Shown piece after piece: positions 51,313-63,808 of a DNA stretch of 64,000 bases. Numbering within the stretch: the stretch's first letter is position 1; each line of letters opens with the position of its first letter. The DNA comes from Acanthosepion esculentum. Lineage: Eukaryota > Mollusca > Cephalopoda > Sepiida > Sepiidae. A model generated the notes under the pieces. That model was given only the letters and a program-made list of their open reading frames with translations, searched no databases and was not told where the DNA came from. The stretch is taken from positions 72,474,824 to 72,538,823 of the forward strand of contig OZ038485.1 of the NCBI GenBank assembly GCA_964036315.1. The letters are read 5' to 3'. A program made the position numbers and the translations under genes.

Positions 51313-54300
51313 AACAGCTTGCTTTTACACCTAAAATTCAATATTTTTCAAAACTTTGTAAAACTTAAAATTTGCAATATAACTTTGTGAAAACTGTTGA
51401 GACTTGTTGAAATCAATACTTTTCGATCGATAACATATCGATTTTCAATAATTTTATTGGTTTTCTAAAGATTTCAATAAGTAAATCAATTTTACAAACA
51501 ACCGTGTTTAAGGTTGAAAAACAAGCCAAAACAGCTTGCTTTTACACCTAAAATTCAATATTTTTCAAAACTTTGTAAAACTTAAAATTTGCAATATAAC
51601 TTTGTGCAAACTGTTGAAACTTGTTGAAATCAATATTTTTCGATCGATAACATATCGATTTTCAATAATTTTATTGGTTTTCGAAAGATTTCAATAAGTA
51701 AATCAATTTTACAAACAACCGTGTTTAAGGTTGAAAAACAAGCCAAAACAGCTTGCTTTTTTACACCTAAAATTCAATATTTTTCAAAACATTGTAAAAC
51801 TTAAAATTTGCAATATAACTTTGTGCAAACTGTTGAAACTTGTTGAAATCAATATTTTTCGATCGATAACATATCGATTTTCAATAATTTTATTGGTTTT
51901 CTAAAGATTTCAATAAGTAAATCAATTTTACAAACAACCGTGTTTAAGGTTGAAAAACAAGCCAAAACAGCTTGCTTTTACACCTAAAATTCAATATTTT
52001 TCAAAACTTTGTAAAACTTAAAATTTGCAATATAACTTTGTGAAAACTGTTGAGACTTGTTGAAATCAATACTTTTCGATCGATAACATATCGATTTTCA
52101 ATAATTTAATTGGTTTTCTAAAGATTTCAATAAGTAAATCAATTTTTCATACAGCCGTGTTTAAGGTTGAAAAACAAGCCAAAACAGCTTGCTTTTACAC
52201 CTAAAATTCAATATTTTTCAAAACTTTGTAAAACTTAAGATTTGCAATATAACTTTGTGCAAACTGTTGAAACTTGTTGAAATCAATAGTTTGCGATCGA
52301 TAACATATCGATTTTCAATAATTTTATTGGTTTTCTAAAGATTTCAATAAGTAAATCAATTTTTCATACAGCCGTGTTTAACGTTGAAAAACAAGCCAAA
52401 ACAGCTTGCTTTTACACCTAAAATTCAATATTTTTCAAAACTTTGTAAAACTTAAAATTTGCAATATAACTTTGTGCAAACTGTTGAAACTTGTTGAAAT
52501 CAATAGTTTTCGATCGATAACATATCGATTTTCAATAATTTTATTGGTTTTCTAAAGATTTCAATAAGTAAATCAATTTTACAAACAACCGTGTTTAACG
52601 TTGAAAAAGAAGCCAAAACAGCTTGCTTTTACACCTAAAATTCAATATTTTTCAAAACTTTGTAAAACTTAAGATTTGCAATATAACTTTGTGAAAACAG
52701 TTGAAAGTTGTTGAAATGAATACTTTTCGATCGGTAACATATCGATTTTCAATAATTTTATTGGTTTTCTAAAGATTTCAATAAGTAAATCAATTTTACA
52801 AACAACCGTGTTTAACGTTGAAAAACAAGCCAAAACAGCTTGCTTTTACACCTAAAATTCAATATTTTTCAAAACTTTGTAAAACTTAAAATTTGCAATA
52901 TAACTTTGTGAAAACAGTTGAGAGTTGTTGAAATGAATACTTTTCGATCGGTAACATATCGATTTTCAATAATTTTATTGGTTTTCTAAAGATTTCAATA
53001 AGTAAATCAATTTTTCATACAGCCGTGTTTAACGTTGAAAAAGAAGCCAAAACAGCTTGCTTTTACACCTAAAATTCAATATTTTTCAAAACTATGTAAA
53101 ACTTAAAATTTGCAATATAACTTTGTGAAAACTGTTGAGACTTGTTGAAATCAATAGTTTTCGATCGATAACATATCGATTTTCAATAATTTTATTGGTT
53201 TTCTAAAGATTTCAATAAGTAAATCAATTTTTCAAACAACCGTGTTTAACGTTGAAAAACGAGCCAAAACAGCTTGCATTTACACCTAAAATTCAATATT
53301 TTTCAAAACTTTGTAAAACTTAAAATTTGCAATATAACTTTGTGCAAACTGTTGAAACTTGTTGAAATCAATAGTTTTCGATCGATAACATATCGATTTT
53401 CAATAATTTTATTGGTTTTCTAAAGATTTCAATAAGTAAATCAATTTTACAAACAACCGTGTTTAACGTTGAAAAACAAGCCAAAACAGCTTGCTTTTAC
53501 ACCAAAAATTCAATATTTTTCAAAACTTTGTAAAACTTAAGATTTGCAATATAACTTTGTGCAAACTGTTGAAACTTGTTGAAATCAATAGTTTTCGATC
53601 GATAACATATCGATTTTCAATAATTTTATTGGTTTTCTAAAGATTTCAATAAGTAAATCAATTTTTCATACAGCCGTGTTTAACGTTGAAAAACAAGCCA
53701 AAACAGCTTGCTTTTACACCTAAAATTCAATATTTTTCAAAACTTTGTAAAACATAAAATTTGCAATATAACTTTGTGAAAACCGTTGAAACTTGTTGAA
53801 ATCAATACTTTTCGATCGATAACATATCGATTTTCAATAATTTTATTGGTTTTCTAAAGATTTCAATAAGTAAATCAATTTTTCTTACAGCCGTGTTTAA
53901 CGTTGAAAAACAAGCCATAACAGCTTGCTTTTACACCTAAAATTCAATATTTTTCAAAACTTTGTAAAACTTAAAATTTGCAATATAACTTTGTGAAAAC
54001 AGTTGAGAGTTGTTGAAATGAATACTTTTCGATCGGTAACATCGATTTTCAATAATTTTATTGGTTTTCTAAAGATTTCAATAAGTAAATCAATTTTACA
54101 AACAACCGTGTTTAAGGTTGAAAAACAAGCCAAAACAGCTTGCTTTTACACCTAAAATTCAATATTTTTCAAAACTTTGTAAAACTTAAAAATTGCAATA
54201 TAACTTTGTGCAAACTGTTGAAACTTGTTGAAATCAATATTTTTCGATCGATAACATATCGATTTTCAATAATTTTATTGGTTTTCGAAAGATTTCAATA

Positions 54301-57300
54301 AGTAAATCAATTTTACAAACAACCGTGTTTAACGTTGAAAAACAAGCCAAAGCAGCTTGCTTTTACACCTAAAATTCAATATTTTTCAAAACTTTGTAAA
54401 ACTTAAAATTTGCAATATAACTTTGTGAAAACAGTTGAAAGTTGTTGAAATGAATACTTTTCGATCGGTAACATATCGATTTTCAATAATTTTATTGGTT
54501 TTCTAAAGATTTCAATAAGTAAATCAATTTTTCATACAGCCGTGTTTAACGTTGAAAAAGAAGCCAAAACAGCTTGCTTTTACACCTAAAATTCAATATT
54601 TTTCAAAACTTTGTAAAACTTAAAATTTGCAATATAACTTTTTGAAAACTGTTGAGACTTGTTGAAATCAATACTTTTCGATCGATATCATATCGATTTT
54701 CAATAATTTTATTGGTTTTCTAAAGATTTCAATAAGTAAATCAATTTTACAAACAACCGTGTTTAAGGTTGAAAAACAAGTCAAAACAGCTTGCTTTTAC
54801 ACCTAAAATTCAATATTTTTCAAAACTTTGTAAAACTTAAGATTTGCAATATAACTTTGTGAAAACAGTTGAAAGTTGTTGAAATGAATACTTTTCGATC
54901 GGTAACATATCGATTTTCAATAATTTTATTGGTTTTCTAAAGATTTCAATAAGTAAATCAATTTCACAAACAACCGTGTTTAACGTTGAAAAACAAGCCA
55001 AAACAGCTTGCTTTTACACCTAAAATTCAATATTTTTCAAAACTTTGTAAAACTTAAAATTTGCAATATAACTTTGTGCAAACTGTTGAAACTTGTTGAA
55101 ATCAATAGTTTTCGATCGATAACATATCGATTTTCAATAATTTTATTGGTTTTCTAAAGATTTCAATAAGTAAATCAATTTTACAAACAACCGTGTTTAA
55201 CGTTGAAAAACAAGCCAAAACAGCTTGCTTTTACACCTAAAATTCAATATTTTTCAAAACTTTGTAAAACTTAAAATTTGCAATATAACTTTGTGAAAAC
55301 CGTTGAAACTTGTTGAAATCAATACTTTTCGATCGATAACATATCGATTTTCAATAATTTTATTGGTTTTCTAAAGATTTCAATAAGTAAATCAATTTTA
55401 CAAACAACCGTGTTTAAGGTTGAAAAACAAGCCAAAACAGCTTGCTTTTACACCTAAAATTCAATATTTTTCAAAACTTTGTAAAACTTAAAATTTGCAA
55501 TATAACTTTGTGCAAACTGTTGAAACTTGTTGAAATCAATATTTTTCGATCGATAACATATCGATTTTCAATAATTTTATTGGTTTTCGAAAGATTTCAA
55601 TAAGTAAATCAATTTTACAAACAACCGTGTTTAACGTTGAAAAACAAGCCAAAGCAGCTTGCTTTTACACCTAAAATTCAATATTTTCAAAACTTTGTAA
55701 AACTTAAAATTTGCAATATAACTTTGTGAAAACAGTTGAAAGTTGTTGAAATGAATACTTTTCGATCGGTAACATATCGATTTTCAATAATTTTATTGGT
55801 TTTCTAAAGATTTCAATAAGTAAATCAATTTTACAAACAACCGTGTTTAACGTTGAAAAACAAGCCAAAACAGCTTGCTTTTACACCTAAAATTCAATAT
55901 TTTTCAAAACTTTGTAAAACTTAAAATTTGCAATATAACTTTGTGCAAACTGTTGAAACTTGTTGAAATCAATACTTTTCGATCGATACCATATCGATTT
56001 TCAATAATTTTATTGGTTTTCTAAAGATTTCAATAAGTAAATCAATTTTACAAACAACCGTGTTTAAGGTTGAAAAACAAGCCAAAACAGCTTGCTTTTA
56101 CACCTAAAATTCAATATTTTTCAAAACTTTGTAAAACATAAGATTTGCAATATAACTTTGTGAAAACAGTTGAAAGTTGTTGAAATGAATACTTTTCGAT
56201 CGGTAACATATCGATTTTCAATAATTTTATTGGTTTTCTAAAGATTTCAATAAGTAAATCAATTTCACAAACAACCGTGTTTAAGGTTGAAAAACAAGCC
56301 AAAACAGCTTGCTTTTACACCTAAAATTCAATATTTTTCAAAACTTTGTAAAACTTAAAATTTGCAATATAACTTTGTGCAAACTGTTGAAACTTGTTGA
56401 AATCAATATTTTTCGATCGATAACATATCGATTTTCAATAATTTTATTGGTTTTCGAAAGATTTCAATAAGTAAATCAATTTTACAAACAACCGTGTTTA
56501 ACGTTGAAAAACAAGCCAAAGCAGCTTGCTTTTACACCTAAAATTCAATATTTTCAAAACTTTGTAAAACTTAAAATTTGCAATATAACTTTGTGAAAAC
56601 AGTTGAAAGTTGTTGAAATGAATACTTTTCGATCGGTAACATATCGATTTTCAATAATTTTATTGGTTTTCTAAAGATTTCAATAAGTAAATCAATTTTA
56701 CAAACAACCGTGTTTAACGTTGAAAAACAAGCCAAAACAGCTTGCTTTTACACCTAAAATTCAATATTTTTCAAAACTTTGTAAAACTTAAAATTTGCAA
56801 TATAACTTTGTGCAAACTGTTGAAACTTGTTGAAATCAATATTTTTCGATCGATAACATATCGATTTTCAATAATTTTATTGGTTTTCGAAAGATTTCAA
56901 TAGGTAAATCAATTTTACAAACAACCGTGTTTAACGTTGAAAAACAAGCCAAAGCAGCTTGCTTTTACACCTAAAATTCAATATTTTCAAAACTTTGTAA
57001 AACTTAAAATTTGCAATATAACTTTGTGAAAACAGTTGAAAGTTGTTGAAATGAATACTTTTCGATCGGTAACATATCGATTTTAAATAATTTTATTGGT
57101 TTTCTAAAGATTTCAATAAGTAAATCAATTTTTCATACAGCCGTGTTTAACGTTGAAAAAGAAGCCAAAACAGCTTGCTTTTACACCTAAAATTCAATAT
57201 TTTTCAAAACTTTGTAAAACTTAAAATTTGCAATATAACTTTGTGAAAACTGTTGAGACTTGTTGAAATCAATACTTTTCGATCGATATCATATCGATTT

Positions 57301-58678
57301 TCAATAATTTTATTGGTTTTCTAAAGATTTCAATAAGTAAATCAATTTTACAAACAACCGTGTTTATGGTTGAAAAACAAGCCAAAACAGCTTGCTTTTA
57401 CACCTAAAATTCAATATTTTTAAAAACTTTGTAAAACTTAAGATTTGCAATATAACTTTGTGAAAACAGTTGAAAGTTGTTGAAATGAATACTTTTCGAT
57501 CGGTAACATATCGATTTTCAATAATTTTATTGGTTTTCTAAAGATTTCAATAAGTAAATCAATTTCACAAACAACCGTGTTTAACGTTGAAAAACAAGCC
57601 AAAACAGCTTGCTTTTACACCTAAAATTCAAAATTTTTCAAAACTTTGTAAAACTTAAAATTTGCAATATAACTTTGTGCAAACTGTTGATACTTGTTGA
57701 AATCAATAGTTTTCGATCGATAACATATCGATTTTCAATAATTTTATTGGTTTTCTAAAGATTTCAATAAGTAAATCAATTTTACAAACAACCGTGTTTA
57801 ACGTTGAAAAACAAGCCAAAACAGCTTGCTTTTACACCTAAAATTCAATATTTTTCAAAACTTTGTAAAACTTAAAATTTGCAATATAACTTTGTGCAAA
57901 CTGTTGAAACTTGTTGAAATCAATAGTTTTCGATCGATAACATATCGATTTTCAATAATTTTATTGGTTTTCTAAAGATTTCAATAAGTAAATCAATTTT
58001 TCATACAGCCGTGTTTAACGTTGAAAAACAAGCCATAACAGCTTGCTTTTACACCTAAAATTCAATATTTTTCAAAACTTTGTAAAACTTAAAATTTGCA
58101 ATATAACTTTGTGAAAACAGTTGAGAGTTGTTGAAATGAATACTTTTCGAGCGGTAACATATCGATTTTCAATAATTTTATTGGTTTTCTAAAGATTTCA
58201 ATAAGTAAATCAATTTTACAAACAACCGTGTTTAAGGTTGAAAAACAAGCCAAAACAGCTTGCTTTTACACCTAAAATTCAATATTTTTCAAAACTTTGT
58301 AAAACTTAAAATTTGCAATATAACTTTGTGAAAACTGTTGAAACTTGTTGAAATCAATATTTTGCGATCGATAACATATCGATTTTCAATAATTTTATTG
58401 GTTTTCGAAAGATTTCAATAAGTAAATCAATTTTACAAACAACCGTGCTTAACGTTGAAAAACAAGCCAAAGCAGCTTGCTTTTACACCTAAAATTCAAT
58501 ATTTTCAAAACTTTGTAAAACTTAAAATTTGCAATATAACTTTGTGAAAACAGTTGAAAGTTGTTGAAATGAATACTTTTCGATCGGTAACATATCGATT
58601 TTCAATAATTTTATTGGTTTTCTAAAGATTTCAATAAGTAAATCAATTTTACAAACAACCGTGTTTAACGTTGAAAAA
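51313..58678 (+). repeat. 7.37 kb segmental duplication, copy 2
   Basis: Matches 41,772-49,137 at an offset of 9,541. Differences I noticed include TTTTTCAAACAACC at about 53,229 (copy 1 TTTTAC); TTCTTACAG at about 53,882 (TTCATACAG); TACTTTTCG at about 54,890 (TACATTTCG); AAGG in place of AACG near 55,416; AAGTAAATC near 55,602 (AGGTAAATC); TCGATACCATATCG near 55,984 (GATATCATATCG, within a class-switched unit); GGTTTTCG near 56,449 (GGCTTTCG); and GAAATGAATAC near 58,131 (GAAATTAATAC). Clustered changes near 55.4-56.0 kb look like unit-scale conversion rather than point mutation. Confidence 0.95.
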
Positions 58679-61548
58679 GAAGCCAAAACAGCTTGCTTTT
58701 ACACCTAAAATTCAATATTTTTCAAAACTTTGTAAAACTGAAAATTTGCAATATAACTTTGTGAAAACTGTTGAGACTTGTTGAAATCAATACTTTTCGA
58801 TCGATAACATATCGATTTTCAATAATTTTATTGGTTTTCTAAAGATTTCAATAAGTAAATCAATTTTACAAACAACCGTGTTTAACGTTGAAAAACAAGC
58901 CAAAACAGCTTGCTTTTACACCTAAAATTCAATATTTTTCAAAACTTTGTAAAACTTAAAATTTGCAATATAACTTTGTGCAAACTGTTGAAACTTGTTG
59001 AAATCAATAGTTTTCGATCGATAACATATCGATTTTCAATAATTTTATTGGTTTTCTAAAGATTTCAATAAGTAAATCAATTTTACAAACAACCGTGTTC
59101 AACGTTGAAAAACAAGCCAAAACAGCTTGCTTTTACACCTAAAATTCAATATTTTTCAAAACTTTGTAAAACTTAAAATTTGCAATATAACTTTGTGCAA
59201 ACTGTTGAAACTTGTTGAAATCAATAGTTTTCGATTGATAACATATCGATTTTCAATAATTTTATTGGTTTTCTAAAGATTTCAATAAGTAAATCAATTT
59301 TACAAACAACCGTGTTTAACGTTGAAAAACAAGCCAAAACAGCTTGCTTTTACACCTAAAATTCAATATTTTTCAAAACTTTGTAAAACTTAAGATTTGC
59401 AATATAACTTTGTGAAAACAGTTGAAAGTTGTTGAAATGAATACTTTTCGATCGGTCACATATCGATTTTCAATAATTTTATTGGTTTTCTAAAGATTTC
59501 AATAAGTAAATCAATTTTTCATACAGCCGTGTTTAACGTTGAAAAAGAAGCCGAAACAGCTTGCTTTTACACCTAAAATTCAATATTTTTCAAAACTTTG
59601 TAAAACTGAAAATTTGCAATATAACTTTGTGAAAACTGTTGAGACTTGTTGAAATCAATACTTTTCGATCGATAACATATCGATTTTCAATAATTTTATT
59701 GGTTTTCTAAAGATTTCATTAAGTAAATCAATTTTACAAACAACCGTGTTTAAGGTTGAAAAACAAGCCAAAACAGCTTGCTTTTACACCTAAAATTCAA
59801 TATTTTTCAAAACTTTGTAAAACTTAAAATTTGCAATATAACTTTGTGCAAATTGTTGAAACTTGTTGAAATCAATATTTTTCGATCGATAACATATCGA
59901 TTTTCAATAATTTTGTTGGTTTTCGAAAGATTTCAATAAGTAAATCAATTTTACAAACAACCGTGTTTAACGTTGAAAAACAAGCCAAAGCAGCTTGCTT
60001 TTACACCTAAAATTCAATATTTTCAAAACTTTGTAAAACTTAAAATTTGCAATATAACTTTGTGAAAACAGTTGAAAGTTGTTGAAATGAATACTTTTCG
60101 ATCGGTAACATATCGATTTTAAATAATTTTATTGGTTTTCTAAAGATTTCAATAAGTAAATCAATTTTTCATACAGCCGTGTTTAACGTTGAAAAAGAAG
60201 CCAAAACAGCTTGCTTTTACACCTAAAATTCAATATTTTTCAAAACTATGTAAAACTTAAAATTTGCAATATAACTTTGTGAAAACTGTTGAAACTTGTT
60301 GAAATCAATACTTTTCGATCGATAACATATCGATTTTCAATAATTTTATTGGTTTTCTAAAGATTTCAATAAGTAAATCAATTTTTCATACAGCCGTGTT
60401 TAACGTTGAAAAAGAAGCCAAAACAGCTTGCTTTTACACATAAAATTCAATATTTTTCAAAACTTTGTAAAACTTAAAATTTGCAATATAACTTTGTGAA
60501 AACTGTTGAGACTTGTTGAAATCAAAATACTTTTCGATCGATAACATATCGATTTTCAATAATTTTATTGGTTTTCTAAAGATTTCAATAAGTAAATCAA
60601 TTTTACAAACAACCGTGTTTAACGTTGAAAAACAAGCCAAAACAGCTTGCTTTTACACCTAAAATTCAATATTTTTCAAAACTTTGTAAAACTTAAAATT
60701 TGCAATATAACTTTGTGAAAACAGTTGAGAGTTGTTGAAATGAATACTTTTCGATCGGTAACATATCGATTTTCAATAATTTTATTGGTTTTCTAAAGAT
60801 TTCAATAAGTAAATCAATTTTACAAACAACCGTGTTTAAGGTTGAAAAACAAGCCAAAGCAGCTTGCTTTTACACCTAAAATTCAATATTTTTCAAAACT
60901 TTGTAAAACTTAAAATTTGCAATATAACTTTGTGCAAACTGTTGAAACTTGTTGAAATCAATAGTTTTCGATCGATAACATATCGATTTTCAATAATTTT
61001 ATTGGTTTTCTAAAGATTTCAATAAGTAAATCAATTTTACAAACAACCGTGTTTAACGTTGAAAAACAAGCCAAAACAGCTTGCTTTTACACCTAAAATT
61101 CAATATTTTTCAAAACTTTGTAAAACTTAAAATTTGCAATATAACTTTGTGAAAACTGTTGAAACTTGTTGAAATCAATAGTTTTCGATCGATAACATAT
61201 CGATTTTCAATAATTTTATTGGTTTTCTAAAGATTTCAATAAGTAAATCAATTTTTCATACAGCCGTGTTTAACGTTGAAAAAGAAGCCAAAACAGCTTG
61301 CTTTTACACATAAAATTCAATATTTTTCAAAACTTTGTAAAACTTAAAATTTGCAATATAACTTTGTGAAAACTGTTGAGACTTGTTGAAATCAATACTT
61401 TTCGATCGATAACATATCGATTTTCAATAATTTTATTGGTTTTCTAAAGATTTCAATAAGTAAATCAATTTTACAAACAACCGTGTTTAACGTTGAAAAA
61501 CAAGCCAAAACAGCTTGCTTTTACACCTAAAATTCAATATTTTTCAAA
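58679..61548 (+). repeat. Array section right of the duplication
   Basis: About 13 units. AACTGAAAATTTGC occurs in two class c units (about 58,737 and 59,605). GATTGATAAC near 59,233 breaks the left dyad arm. A two-base insertion (ATCAAAATAC) lies near 60,524. The order of variants from 59,510 to 60,600 parallels 7,141-8,225. No gene is seen. Confidence 0.85.
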
Positions 61549-63640
61549 ACTTTGTAAAACTTAAAATTTGCAATATAACTTTGTGCAAACTGTTGAAACT
61601 TGTTGAAATCAATATTTTTCGATCGATAACATATCGATTTTCAATAATTTTATTGGTTTTCAATAAGTAAATCAATTTTACAAACAACCGTGTTTAAGGT
61701 TGAAAAACAAGCCAAAACAGCTTGCTTTTACACCTAAAATTCAATATTTTTCAAAACTTTGTAAAACTTAAGATTTGCAATATAACTTTGTGCAAACTGT
61801 TGAAACTTGTTGAAATCAATAGTTTTCGATCGATAACATATCGATTTTCAATAATTTTATTGGTTTTCTAAAGATTTCAATAAGTAAATCAATTTTACAA
61901 ACAACCGTGTTTAACGTTGAAAAACAAGCCAAAACAGCTTGCTTTTACACCTAAAATTCAATATTTTCAAAACTTTGTAAAACTTAAAATTTGCAATATA
62001 ACTTTGTGAAAACTGTTGAGACTTGTTGAAATCAATACTTTTCGATCGATAACATATCGATTTTCAATAATTTTATTGGTTTTCTAAAGATTTCAATAAG
62101 TAAATCAATTTTACAAACAACCGTGTTTAAGGTTGAAAAACAAGCCAAAACAGCTTGCTTTTACACCTAAAATTCAATATTTTTCAAAACTTTGTAAAAC
62201 TTAAAATTTGCAATATAACTTTGTGCAAACTGTTGAAACTTGTTGAAATCAATATTTTTCGATCGATAACATATCGATTTTCAATAATTTTGTTGGTTTT
62301 CGAAAGATTTCAATAAGTAAATCAATTTTACAAACAACCGTGTTTAACGTTGAAAAACAAGCCAAAGCAGCTTGCTTTTACACCTAAAATTCAATATTTT
62401 CAAAACTTTGTAAAACTTAAAATTTGCAATATAACTTTGTGAAAACAGTTGAAAGTTGTTGAAATGAATACTTTTCGATCGGTAACATATCGATTTTAAA
62501 TAATTTTATTGGTTTTCTAAAGATTTCAATAAGTAAATCAATTTTTCATACAGCCGTGTTTAACGTTGAAAAAGAAGCCAAAACAGCTTGCTTTTACACA
62601 TAAAATTAAATATTTTTCAAAACTTTGTAAAACTTAAAATTTGCAATATAACTTTGTGAAAACTGTTGAGACTTGTTGAAATCAATACTTTTCGATCGAT
62701 AACATATCGATTTTCAATAATTTTATTGGTTTTCTAAAGATTTCAATAAGTAAATCAATTTTACAAACAACCGTGTTTAACGTTGAAAAACAAGCCAAAA
62801 CAGCTTGCTTTTACACCTAAAATTCAATATTTTTCAAAACTTTGTAAAACTTAAAATTTGCAATATAACTTTGTGCAAACTGTTGAAACTTGTTGAAATC
62901 AATAGTTTTCGATCGATAACATATCGATTTTCAATAATTTTATTGGTTTTCTAAAGATTTCAATAAGTAAATCAATTTTACAAACAACCGTGTTTAAGGT
63001 TGAAAATCAAGCCAAAACAGCTTGCTTTTTTACACCTAAAATTCAATATTTTTCAAAACATTGTAAAACTTAAAATTTGCAATATAACTTTGTGCAAACT
63101 GTTGAAACTTGTTGAAATCAATATTTTTCGATCGATAACATATCGATTTTCAATAATTTTATTGGTTTTCTAAAGATTTCAATAAGTAAATCAATTTTAC
63201 AAACAACCGTGTTCAACGTTGAAAAACAAGCCAAAACAGCTTGCTTTTACACCTAAAATTCAATATTTTTCAAAACTTTGTAAAACTTAAAATTTGCAAT
63301 ATAACTTTGTGCAAACTGTTGAAACTTGTTGAAATCAATAGTTTTCGATCGATAACATATCGATTTTCAATAATTTTATTGGTTTTCGAAAGATTTCTAT
63401 AAGTAAATCAATTTTTCATACAGCCGTGTTTGACGTTGAAAAAGAAGCCAAAACAGCTTGCTTTTACACCTAAAATTCAATATTTTTCAAAACTTTGTAA
63501 AACATAAAATTTGCAATATAACTTTGTGAAAACCGTTGAAACTTGTTGAAATCAATACTTTTCGATCGATAACATATCGATTTTCAATAATTTTATTGGT
63601 TTTTTAAAGATTTCAATAAGTAAATCAATTTTTCATACAG
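61549..63640 (+). repeat. 2.1 kb block, right copy (pairs with 3,540-5,640)
   Basis: Carries the same rare markers as the left copy at +58,009, including the 10-bp deletion (61,655-61,665), GAAAATCAAGCC with extra T (about 63,000), GTTCAACG (about 63,212), TTTCTATAAG (about 63,395) and GTTTGACG (about 63,429). Differences are few: ACACCTAAAA (left copy ACATCTAAAA) and GGTTTTTTAAAG near 63,597 (left copy GGTTTTCTAAAG). Confidence 0.9.
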
Positions 63641-63808
63641 CCGTGTTTAACGTTGAAAAAGAAGCCAAAACAGCTTACACCCAATATAACTTTGTGCAAA
63701 CTGTTGAAACTTGTTGAAATCAATAGTTTTCGATCGATAACATATCGATTTTCAATAATTTTATTGGTTTTCTAAAGATTTCAATAAGTAAATCAATTTT
63801 TCATACAG
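63641..63808 (+). repeat. 168-bp unit with two internal deletions
   Basis: The unit is 49 bp short. CAGCTT is joined to ACACC, losing GCTTTT (6 bp), and ACACC is joined to CAATATAAC, losing 43 bp from TAAAATTC to AAATTTG. It is the shortest unit in the window. Its dyad region is intact. Confidence 0.9.
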
